From positions 1 to 13,733 of the forward strand of contig UQZI01000057.1 in NCBI GenBank assembly GCA_900545555.1: a DNA stretch of 13,733 nt. The letters run 5' to 3'. The DNA is from an uncultured Collinsella sp. (GTDB lineage: Bacteria > Actinomycetota > Coriobacteriia > Coriobacteriales > Coriobacteriaceae). The translations under genes were made by a program, and so were the position numbers. Under the pieces are notes generated by a model that saw only the letters and a list, made by a program, of their open reading frames with translations, was not told the DNA's origin and made no database searches. Shown here one piece after another: positions 7,863 to 13,113 of this stretch (position 1 is its first letter; each line of letters starts with the position of its first letter).

Positions 7863-8343
7863 AAAGGATCACTCCTTCGCGCTCGATTACCGCGGCAAGA
7901 TCGTCATCAAGATAATCGCTCGAGACAAGGTCAACCTGCCTTCCGGTTTCCTTGCGCACTGCCTCGCCAAATGCCGACAACGCAAAAAGACCAAAGCCCT
8001 GCTCGCGATCGACTTCGAGGCGCAAGTCGATATCACTATCTGCACGCGCCTCGCCACGGGCATACGATCCAAATAGGATCACGGTTTTGATGGCGGGAAT
8101 CGGGCTGGCTGCCTCGCGGACGGCGGACTCAATCTGAGCGGTATCCAAAATGCCCGCTGCGGCGCTTTCGCTCGCAGAGCTTTTACCGAGTGAAGGCACA
8201 AACGGCAGCGAGCGCTCGCGCAACATCTGCCTCATGAACATATTGACCGCAACGGACGAAGTCATGCCGAGCTCTTCGCACAGCTCGGCAAATGAATCTT
8301 TAATTGACGAGTCCACTCGAACACTCAACACAGACGCAGCCAT
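7849..8343 (-). CDS. MNT nucleotidyltransferase antitoxin fused to a RelB/DinJ-like ribbon-helix-helix domain
   Basis: 164 residues in two parts. Residues 1-50 (SVLSVRVDSSIKDSFAEL, EELGMTSSVAVNMFMRQM, LPF) match a RelB/DinJ ribbon-helix-helix segment, which dimerises and binds DNA. Residues about 80-162 are a minimal nucleotidyltransferase with GS(X10)DXD: Gly92, Ser93, Asp104, Asp106, and the third Asp138 in RQVDLV. The two are joined by a Ser/Ala linker (about 52-66). In MntA/HepT pairs the nucleotidyltransferase AMPylates and silences the toxin. The fusion would add promoter binding for autoregulation. Start ATG 8343 has AGGAGGT upstream. The gene follows the lacI-type gene with only 42 bp between and no terminator, so read-through is possible. 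Confidence 0.85.
   Translation of the reverse strand: MAASVLSVRVDSSIKDSFAELCEELGMTSSVAVNMFMRQMLRERSLPFVPSLGKSSASESAAAGILDTAQIESAVREAASPIPAIKTVILFGSYARGEARADSDIDLRLEVDREQGFGLFALSAFGEAVRKETGRQVDLVSSDYLDDDLAAVIEREGVILYDRA
7864..7877 (-). promoter_or_regulatory. Hairpin covering the toxin ribosome binding site
   Basis: AAGGA (minus strand, the core of the toxin Shine-Dalgarno) can pair with TCCTT four bases later, just before the toxin ATG. The 5-bp stem lies wholly inside the antitoxin reading frame, so ribosomes finishing the antitoxin would open it. Confidence 0.4.
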
Positions 8344-8358
8344 GGATACCTCCTGTAT

Positions 8359-8379
8359 GACATTGTCTATATAATATCA
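8359..8379 (-). promoter_or_regulatory. Promoter and candidate operator of the toxin-antitoxin unit
   Basis: On the minus strand TGATATTAT (8371-8379) is an extended -10 (TG, one base, TATTAT). The 9-nt palindrome GACAATGTC (8359-8367) follows at about the transcription start, where a ribbon-helix-helix repressor would block it. It lies between the lacI-type stop and the antitoxin ribosome site AGGAGG. No clear -35 is seen. Confidence 0.4.
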
Positions 8380-8385
8380 CACATG

Positions 8386-9408
8386 CTAGCGCGAGGTTGA
8401 AGCGCGGTGTTCGATGTGGCCGGGAACCTCGATGCGCTTAGGGGCGAGCTTTGCGGCATCGCCCACCGTAGTGGTAACGACGTCGATGCGCTCGGACAGG
8501 CGCTCGACTACGCGCTCGGCAATGGTAAGGGTGTCTTGCGCGGCCGTGGTCACACCGCCAAAGAGCACGTGGTTCCAGGGGTAATCGTCAAACGTCGCAA
8601 TCTTGAGGCCAGCCGGCAACGAAGGTCCCAACTGTGCCAGTGCCTCGGTCAGACGCAGAAAGACCAGGCCGTTGACGGCAATGAGGCCGAGCTTTTTACC
8701 CGCATAACCGCGGATGGTCTCGTCCAGGCGACTGACACCCGTGGCGCCACCGTCGGCCAGGGTGACGACCTCGCCCGCAAGACCGCGGCGCGAAAGCTCG
8801 TCGGCAAAGGACTCGGCGCGCTCGCGACGCACGGGGCTGTCATCGCTTGCCTCGGTAAGCAGGCACAGGCGCTCGCTGCCAGCAGCGGCCAAGGCGTCTA
8901 CCAGGCCGACGACCAGCTCACGGTTGTTAGATGTCACCAGATCGATGCCGCCATCGGCAACATCGCGGTCGAGCAGCACAACGGGTAGGCGTCCCGCTGC
9001 CGCGGCGATCGCCTCGTCATTGCCTCCGCAGGTGTTGACGACCAGGCCGTCCACGCCGGCATCGATAAGTCTGGTGAGCGACTCTGCCTCCTTGGCGGGG
9101 TCGTTGCCACTAATGGCCGTCATGAGCGAGCAGCCGCGCGCAGCAGCGCTGGCGGAAAGCCCTTCGAGCATGGCGCTCGAGAACGGGTTAGCAATGTCGG
9201 CCAAGATCACGCCAATGAGGTTGGTGCGCGAGCTGCGAAGATTGCGCGCGGCGGCACGCGGGCGATAGCCGGTACGCTCGATAACCGCTGCAATGCGAGC
9301 ACGGGTTTCCTCGGTCATCTGCCCGGGGCGGTTGTTGAGATAGCGCGAAACCGTGGCCGGGCTCACGCCCGCCTCGGCGGCAATGTCCTTAATCCTCATC
9401 TGCGCCAT
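8386..9408 (-). CDS. LacI-family regulator, probably KdgR-like
   Basis: 340 residues from ATG 9408 (MAQMRIKDIAAEAGVSPATV); a start at 9399 is also possible, and a longer frame to 9456 has no ribosome site. The LacI helix-turn-helix and hinge occupy about residues 4-60 (KDIAAEAGVSPATVSRYLNN), followed by a periplasmic-binding-protein-like sensor domain (about 61-330) with VILADIANPFSSAML and GVDGLVVNTCGGND. It is divergent from kdgK over a 235-bp gap that holds two direct copies of a LacI-type operator half, so it most likely represses the KDG catabolic genes until a uronate-derived sugar acid binds. The ligand is inferred from context. Confidence 0.9.
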   Translation of the reverse strand: MAQMRIKDIAAEAGVSPATVSRYLNNRPGQMTEETRARIAAVIERTGYRPRAAARNLRSSRTNLIGVILADIANPFSSAMLEGLSASAAARGCSLMTAISGNDPAKEAESLTRLIDAGVDGLVVNTCGGNDEAIAAAAGRLPVVLLDRDVADGGIDLVTSNNRELVVGLVDALAAAGSERLCLLTEASDDSPVRRERAESFADELSRRGLAGEVVTLADGGATGVSRLDETIRGYAGKKLGLIAVNGLVFLRLTEALAQLGPSLPAGLKIATFDDYPWNHVLFGGVTTAAQDTLTIAERVVERLSERIDVVTTTVGDAAKLAPKRIEVPGHIEHRASTSR

Positions 9409-9473
9409 AGCGCACCCCGTTTCCCAATTGTCGGCAGTCTGAGCCATTTTAGGCAATTTTTTAAAAATCTCGC

Positions 9474-9500
9474 TTGCAAAACGCTGTAGGTGAGTATACT
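9474..9500 (+). promoter_or_regulatory. Probable kdgK promoter
   Basis: TTGCAA (9474-9479) and TATACT (9495-9500) with a short 15-bp spacer. The operator repeats begin 8-12 bp after the -10, a position suited to repression. The A/T-rich stretch 9455-9470 on the other strand may carry the promoter of the lacI-type gene. Confidence 0.5.
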
Positions 9501-9511
9501 ACAACTCGAAA

Positions 9512-9538
9512 CGAAACCGATTTCGTAAACCGATTTCG
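9512..9538. promoter_or_regulatory. Tandem LacI-type operator
   Basis: AAACCGATTTCG occurs twice, at 9514-9525 and 9527-9538. Each copy is centred on CpG with near-palindromic flanks (GAAACC/GATTTC), the usual style of LacI-family sites. The period of 13 bp places the two on somewhat different helix faces. Likely target of the divergent LacI-family protein. Confidence 0.6.
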
Positions 9539-9542
9539 GCGA

Positions 9543-9600
9543 GCGTTGGCACGGAGGTGCAAAGATGCACCCTACCGTCTTGGCACCTCCGTGCCAACGC
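9543..9600 (+). promoter_or_regulatory. Long inverted repeat in the kdgK leader
   Basis: Perfect 18-bp arms (9543-9560 and 9583-9600) enclose 22 nt. Two smaller hairpins compete with it: GGTGCA/TGCACC (9556-9561 with 9566-9571) and TTGGCAC/GTGCCAA (9580-9586 with 9591-9597). No T-run follows, so it is not a simple terminator. It may be a leader switch or stabilising structure. Confidence 0.6.
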
Positions 9601-9651
9601 CATATCAAAGGAGCACGCACGAGCAAGAAGGAGCTACGCGACCATGGGTAA
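9565..9651 (+). CDS. Possible 28-codon leader ORF ahead of kdgK
   Basis: An ATG at 9565 with GGAGG 7 nt upstream opens a 28-codon frame beginning MHPTVLAPPCQRH. Its TAA at 9649-9651 overlaps the start of kdgK (ATG 9644), so its ribosome would finish at the kdgK start. The ATG and its ribosome site lie inside the competing hairpins. Chance cannot be excluded; the peptide matches nothing I recognise. Confidence 0.25.
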   Translation: MHPTVLAPPCQRHIKGARTSKKELRDHG

Positions 9652-10678
9652 AACGGTTCTTACCTTCGGCGAGATCATGATGAGGCTCTCGCCCAAAGAC
9701 CATCTGCGCATTGAGCAGGCGACCGAGTTTGATGTCCGCTACGGCGGCGCCGAAGCCAACACCGCGCTTTCCCTGGCCTACCAGGGTGACAAGGCAGCCT
9801 ACGTCTCCGTTGTCCCGGCCAACCGTCTGGGCGAGTGCGCCCTGCGTTCGCTGAAGGCCTACGGCGTCGACACCACGCGCGTCGTGCGCCAGGGTGACCG
9901 TCTTGGCTCCTATGTGTTTGAGGTCGGCGCCTCGCAGCGCGGCAACGGCTGTGTCTACGACCGCAAGTACTCTGCCATCAACATGGCCAAGCGCGACGTC
10001 TTTGACTGGGACGAGATCCTCAAGGGTGTCGATGTCTTTTACTTCTCCGGCGTGACGCCCGCCGTCTCCGATGAGATGGCCGCCGCCTGCAAGGATGCCC
10101 TCACCGCCTGCCGCGCCAAAGGCATCACCGCCGTTTGCGACGTGAACTATCGCGGCAAGATGTGGTCGCCCGAGAAGTCGCAGGCCACCATGAAGGAACT
10201 CCTGCCGCTCGTCGACATCTGCATCGCCAACGACGAGGACGCTCCTGCCGGCCTCGGTATGACCTGCGTCTCCGGCTCCCTTGCCCATGGCATCGAGGAG
10301 CGCGACACCTACGTCGAGATGGCCCGTCAGATCTGTGCCGAGTACGGCTGCAAGAAGGTCGCCTCGGTCGTCCGCAACATCTCCTGCGTCGAGCGCTCCA
10401 TCTGGATGGGCATGCTCTTTGACGCCGAGAGCGGCGAGCACTGGTTCTCCCCTGCTCACGACGTGCACGTGCTCGAGGGCGTTGCCGCCGGCGACGCTTT
10501 TAACGCCGGTCTGGTCCATGCCCTCATCAACGACTTTGACCCGCAGGACGCCGTCAACTACGCGATTGCGGCCTCGATCCTCAAGCTCACCATCAAGGGC
10601 GATTCCAACCTGGTGACCACAGGCGAGATCGCAGCCGTGGCATCCGCCGCCGACGGTGGCACTCGCGTCGCGCGCTAA
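9644..10678 (+). CDS. kdgK: 2-keto-3-deoxygluconate kinase (PfkB family)
   Basis: 344 residues from ATG 9644, preceded by AAGGAG; a GTG at 9557 in the same frame falls in the leader hairpin and is unlikely. The protein is a ribokinase/PfkB sugar kinase. N-terminal FGEIMMRLSP and the substrate-binding YGGAEANTALSLA (33-45) are typical of KDG kinases, and the C-terminal signature GVAAGDAFNAG holds the catalytic base Asp284. It phosphorylates 2-keto-3-deoxygluconate to KDPG in the cytoplasm. The KDPG aldolase gene is next on the same strand, and a LacI-type regulator is divergent, supporting KDG as substrate. Codon use is strongly biased to C-ending codons, as in well-expressed genes. Confidence 0.88.
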   Translation: MGKTVLTFGEIMMRLSPKDHLRIEQATEFDVRYGGAEANTALSLAYQGDKAAYVSVVPANRLGECALRSLKAYGVDTTRVVRQGDRLGSYVFEVGASQRGNGCVYDRKYSAINMAKRDVFDWDEILKGVDVFYFSGVTPAVSDEMAAACKDALTACRAKGITAVCDVNYRGKMWSPEKSQATMKELLPLVDICIANDEDAPAGLGMTCVSGSLAHGIEERDTYVEMARQICAEYGCKKVASVVRNISCVERSIWMGMLFDAESGEHWFSPAHDVHVLEGVAAGDAFNAGLVHALINDFDPQDAVNYAIAASILKLTIKGDSNLVTTGEIAAVASAADGGTRVAR

Positions 10679-10692
10679 GCCGTCCCCATTCC

Positions 10693-10732
10693 GCGGGCCG
10701 CAGCTTTCCATACCCATACCCCTGCGGCCCGC
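10693..10732 (+). repeat. Hairpin 1 of the kdgK-kdgA spacer
   Basis: Arms GCGGGCCGCAG and CTGCGGCCCGC form a perfect 11-bp stem with an 18-nt loop, 14 bp past the kdgK stop. No T-run follows, so strong termination is not expected. Confidence 0.65.
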
Positions 10733-10749
10733 TCCCCGATTTCTCCGGT

Positions 10750-10785
10750 CGGGCAAAACCACTAGTCCCATTCCGGTTTTGCCCG
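10750..10785 (+). repeat. Hairpin 2 of the kdgK-kdgA spacer
   Basis: Arms CGGGCAAAACC (10750-10760) and GGTTTTGCCCG (10775-10785), 11 bp, loop 14 nt. Followed by GCATTTCC, not a U-tract. Confidence 0.65.
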
Positions 10786-10800
10786 GCATTTCCTACACGA

Positions 10801-10881
10801 CTGGTCGCGCAGCCGGTTTTGGAATTGCTTGGACCCCAAGCAGTGCCTCCGATAACCAATCCAAAACCGGCTCATGACCAG
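10801..10881 (+). repeat. Hairpin 3 of the kdgK-kdgA spacer, compound stem
   Basis: An 81-nt structure: CTGGTC (10801-10806) pairs with GACCAG (10876-10881), then AGCCGGTTTTGGA (10811-10823) pairs with TCCAAAACCGGCT (10860-10872), and inside lies a small hairpin TGCTTGG/CCAAGCA (10826-10832 with 10836-10842, loop 3 nt). It ends 50 bp before the kdgA start. It may stabilise or process the transcript, or be a mobile small repeat. Confidence 0.65.
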
Positions 10882-10931
10882 CACATTTGGCAATCACGCG
10901 CCAGTGCGCGCCACACATCGAAAGGAACATC

Positions 10932-11573
10932 ATGTTCGATCAGTTCTACACCACGATTGAGTCCCTGGGCATCGTGCCGGTCGTCGTGCTCGACAAGGTC
11001 GAGGACGCCGCACCGCTCGCCCACGCCCTTATGGCAGCTGGCATGAAATCCGCCGAGGTCACCTTCCGCACCGCCTGCGCCGCCGAGTGCATCGCCGCTA
11101 TGGCCGAGGCCGAGCCCGAGATGTGCGTCGGCGCTGGCACCGTCCTGACTGTCGAGCAGGTTGAGCAGGCCCGCGCCGCTGGTGCCAAGTTCATCGTCTC
11201 CCCGGGTTACAACGAGGACGTTGTAAAGCACTGCATCGACATCGACCTGCCCGTCCTTCCTGGCACCGTGACCCCCTCCGAGGTCACCGCCGCCGAGAAC
11301 CTGGGCCTCAAGGTCACCAAGTTCTTCCCCGCGGCTCAGTATGGTGGCCTGAACACCATCAAGGCCCTCGCCGCTCCGTTTGTCGGCCATCGCTTTATGC
11401 CCACCGGCGGCGTGAGCACCGCCAACGTCGAGGAGTACCTGAGCTCCTCCGCCATCATCGCCTGCGGTGGCACCTGGATGGTCAAGCCCGCTCTGTTCGC
11501 CGACGGCGACTTCTCCAAGGTCGAGCAGATTGCCCGCGAGGCCATGGACGTCGTCAAGAAGGTCCGCGGCTAG
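10932..11573 (+). CDS. KDPG/KHG aldolase
   Basis: 213 residues, typical length, from ATG 10932 with AAAGGA upstream; a longer frame to 10887 lacks a ribosome site. It is a class I aldolase of the KDPG/KHG (Eda) family: Glu42 and Arg46 in EVTFRT, the CVGAGTVLT loop (65-73), the Schiff-base Lys130 in VTKFFPA, and the phosphate-binding PTGGVS (157-162). It splits 2-keto-3-deoxy-6-phosphogluconate into pyruvate and glyceraldehyde 3-phosphate, the last step after KdgK. It is 253 bp after kdgK on the same strand across three hairpins, so it may be co-transcribed with processing or have its own promoter. A strong terminator follows. Confidence 0.93.
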   Translation: MFDQFYTTIESLGIVPVVVLDKVEDAAPLAHALMAAGMKSAEVTFRTACAAECIAAMAEAEPEMCVGAGTVLTVEQVEQARAAGAKFIVSPGYNEDVVKHCIDIDLPVLPGTVTPSEVTAAENLGLKVTKFFPAAQYGGLNTIKALAAPFVGHRFMPTGGVSTANVEEYLSSSAIIACGGTWMVKPALFADGDFSKVEQIAREAMDVVKKVRG

Positions 11574-11590
11574 GTTTAGCTCTCTATCGT

Positions 11591-11628
11591 GAAAGGGGGC
11601 GTGTCCTAGACCTCGCCCCCTTTCTTTT
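11591..11628 (+). terminator. Rho-independent terminator of kdgA
   Basis: Arms GAAAGGGGGCG (11591-11601) and CGCCCCCTTTC (11614-11624) form an 11-bp stem with a 12-nt loop, followed by TTTT, 17 bp past the kdgA stop. Confidence 0.9.
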
Positions 11629-11729
11629 AAAGCGGCTCGGAAGCGCGCCGTTTCCGTCACGAACAAGAACCAAAACCGTCTTGTATGCTGATAGAACGTG
11701 ACGGAAGCGACACGCCCCCGAGCCGCTTT
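11629..11729. repeat. Nested inverted repeat downstream of kdgA
   Basis: Outer arms AAAGCGGCTCGG (11629-11640) and CCGAGCCGCTTT (11718-11729) enclose inner arms TTCCGTCACG and CGTGACGGAA, and inside those ACAAGA/TCTTGT. It starts directly after the kdgA terminator's T-run. Part of the 3' side, GACACGCCCCC (11709-11719), can instead pair with GGGGGCGTGTC of the terminator's 5' arm. It may be a small mobile repeat or a structured RNA; no coding frame fits. Confidence 0.55.
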
Positions 11730-11734
11730 TCCTA

Positions 11735-11761
11735 CTCGGCTGGTAGTCGCGCCCAGCTGAG
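11735..11761. repeat. Small imperfect hairpin
   Basis: CTCGGCTGG (11735-11743) can pair with CCAGCTGAG (11753-11761), with one G-U pair and a 9-nt loop. It lies in the non-coding gap between kdgA and gntR. Confidence 0.35.
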
Positions 11762-11791
11762 CCACTTCGACAAAAGCCGAGCCACCAAAAC

Positions 11792-11862
11792 AGCTGCGGC
11801 GCCGCCTGAAGGAATGGACCCTTGCTTCCGGTCTTTTCCTCCAAGCGGCGCCGCAGCTTTTT
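11792..11862 (+). terminator. Large hairpin with T-run downstream of kdgA
   Basis: Arms AGCTGCGGCGCCGC (11792-11805) and GCGGCGCCGCAGCT (11845-11858) form a perfect 14-bp stem with a 39-nt loop, then a T-run (11858-11862). It looks like a plus-strand terminator, but no plus-strand gene lies between it and the kdgA terminator. It could end an unseen small transcript or act as a second terminator. The 391-bp gap 11574-11964 holds only these hairpins and the repeat below; no gene was seen in it. Confidence 0.5.
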
Positions 11863-11885
11863 CATGCCCCGATGTGTCCCAGCAC

Positions 11886-11948
11886 TTGCGGTGAAATAGG
11901 GACTGTTTACGCCGTCAGAGCCGCAAAACAATCCTTATTTCACCGCAA
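11886..11948. repeat. Palindromic repeat with TTGCGGTGAAATA arms
   Basis: Arms TTGCGGTGAAATA (11886-11898) and TATTTCACCGCAA (11936-11948) are a perfect 13-bp inverted repeat, extended inward by GGGA/TCCT-type and TGTTT/AAACA pairs. It ends 16 bp past the gntR stop. No T-run on either side, so it resembles a REP-like palindrome rather than a terminator. The arm recurs at 12730. Confidence 0.6.
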
Positions 11949-11964
11949 CTAATGTAGGGGCGAG

Positions 11965-12657
11965 TTAGATGGTCGAGTCTTTGGACAGCTCAAAGTAGTC
12001 GGGATGCAAGGCGATAACCGGACCCTGCTCCTCGGGCATCAGGTGCAAGTGCGTCTCTGCCAGGTAGCTCGCCGTGTCGGTATCGCCCCTCTTAATGGCC
12101 TCGAGAATCCGACGATGTTGTCGACGAATCGGCTCCCAATCCAGATCCTGCGACACCATACGCAACCAGTTGTATCGCTCAAAATGCGTGTTGACGCTCT
12201 TCATCCAATCCCACAGCATGTGACGACCGGCAATCTCAAAACACGTCTCATGAAACAGGTTATCCAAGTCGAAAAAGCGACGCGTCTCGCTATGGTCGAG
12301 CGACTCGGACTCGGCAAGAATCTGCTCGAGCCGATGCTTTTGCTCGGACGTGGCAGCCGAACAACATTTAATGAGTACGCTTCTTTCGAGTTTCTCGCGC
12401 AAGAAACAGGCATTCTCGGCGTGTTCCATGCTGATCTTAGAGACGTAGGTGCCGCTCTTGGGACGCGTTTCCACCAGCTCTTGCTCGCGCAGGCGCACAA
12501 AGGACTCGCGAATTGGCGTGCGCCCGATCCCCGTCTCCTTTTCCAGACCAATCGCCGAAAGGCGCGTGCCGGGCTTGAGCTCGGCATAGATGATCTTGGA
12601 GCGCAATGCGTTGTATGCCTGATCTTGCAGGCTCTGATAAAGCTGATGTTGTTCCAT
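11965..12657 (-). CDS. GntR-family regulator, FadR (FCD) subfamily
   Basis: 230 residues. N-terminal GntR winged helix-turn-helix (about 8-74): YNALRSKIIYAELKPGTRLS, then LEKETGIGRTPIRESFVRL and the wing SGTYVSKIS. The C-terminal part (about 80-215) is an all-helical FCD effector domain with the usual metal-binding set Asp132, His136, His181, His203. Such proteins bind organic acids or uronates at this pocket and release DNA. It is divergent from the SDR gene over a 456-bp gap and beside the KDG genes, so a uronate/gluconate-type ligand is plausible. Start ATG 12657 is preceded by GAGGG, a moderate ribosome site. A -10-like TAGTAT lies at 12703-12708 on the minus strand. Confidence 0.9.
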   Translation of the reverse strand: MEQHQLYQSLQDQAYNALRSKIIYAELKPGTRLSAIGLEKETGIGRTPIRESFVRLREQELVETRPKSGTYVSKISMEHAENACFLREKLERSVLIKCCSAATSEQKHRLEQILAESESLDHSETRRFFDLDNLFHETCFEIAGRHMLWDWMKSVNTHFERYNWLRMVSQDLDWEPIRRQHRRILEAIKRGDTDTASYLAETHLHLMPEEQGPVIALHPDYFELSKDSTI

Positions 12658-12729
12658 AAAGCCCTCGGATGAAGCTCACGGTTTTTCGAATCTCATCACG
12701 TAATACTATCGCATCCCCCATACCCTCAG

Positions 12730-12741
12730 TTGCGGTGAAAT
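12730..12741. repeat. Second copy of the TTGCGGTGAAAT arm
   Basis: TTGCGGTGAAAT (12730-12741), identical to the left arm at 11886, in the same orientation, 73 bp upstream of the gntR start. It is followed by GGGGGC. No matching right arm was seen, so it is a single arm or a degenerate copy. Confidence 0.4.
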
Positions 12742-12836
12742 GGGGGCGCTGGCACCCATGCACAACTTAGGCGGCTCTGACGTGACCACCGCTATCTCGA
12801 CACTGATTTTGGGCCACGTCATCGACATCGCCCAAG

Positions 12837-12980
12837 CTATTCGCCCGGCACTTTGTGCGCGCCACATTTGAAAAGTAGCACTACGCGCGGGGCCAACGGG
12901 CAGCCCATGCTCACTTGTCTCTCGAGCTTGCCCTCCTCGATCAGGACAATCGTGCCGTCCGCACAGCAGGGCGAGTTCAC
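12837..12980 (-). CDS. Possible 47-residue small protein, unknown function
   Basis: A minus-strand frame runs from GTG 12980 to TAG 12837 and encodes about 47 residues beginning MNSPCCADGTIVLIEEGKLE and containing MGCPLAPRVVLLFKC. A weak AAGG lies upstream. Third positions are GC-rich as in the neighbouring genes, but the length allows chance. It shows four cysteines, one hydrophobic stretch and no recognised domain. The gap 12658-13113 otherwise holds the TTGCGGTGAAAT copy and the SDR promoter sites. Confidence 0.25.
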   Translation of the reverse strand: MNSPCCADGTIVLIEEGKLERQVSMGCPLAPRVVLLFKCGAHKVPGE

Positions 12981-12996
12981 CGTTTACCTTTTAAAA

Positions 12997-13008
12997 GTGA
13001 ACGTTCAC
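12997..13008. promoter_or_regulatory. Palindromic operator candidate upstream of the SDR gene
   Basis: GTGAACGTTCAC is a perfect 12-bp palindrome. Related halves occur at GTTCAC (12975-12980) and TGAACGTT (13088-13095), the latter right at the SDR promoter. The central CpG style is LacI-like, but the GntR-family regulator is the nearest candidate binder. Confidence 0.5.
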
Positions 13009-13060
13009 CTATTTTTCGGAGAATGGGAGGGCTTATTACCCTACTTCACATATACTGAGC

Positions 13061-13087
13061 TTGTACGAAAAGCAAGACTTATATAGA
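13061..13087 (+). promoter_or_regulatory. Weak promoter candidate of the SDR gene
   Basis: TTGTAC (13061-13066) and TATAGA (13082-13087), spacer 15 bp; the TGAACGTT half-site begins one base later. A second -10-like TATACT is at 13051-13056 without a clear -35. Confidence 0.3.
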
Positions 13088-13101
13088 TGAACGTTTCTTT
13101 T

Positions 13102-13108
13102 GGAAGGA
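13102..13108 (+). promoter_or_regulatory. Ribosome binding site of the SDR gene
   Basis: GGAAGGA lies 5 nt before the ATG at 13114 and fixes the start. Confidence 0.7.
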
Positions 13109-13113
13109 TTGCT

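Noticed and set aside
9543..9600. The 18-bp leader stem as a terminator
   Set aside because: It is followed by CATATCAAAGG rather than a T-run, so termination is not supported.
9605..10789. Minus-strand frame of 394 codons opposite kdgK
   Set aside because: Strong codon bias of kdgK creates a long open antisense frame; it has no domain and no ribosome site.
11574..11964. Small genes in the kdgA-gntR gap
   Set aside because: Open frames here overlap the inverted repeats, lack ribosome sites and show no recognisable protein features.
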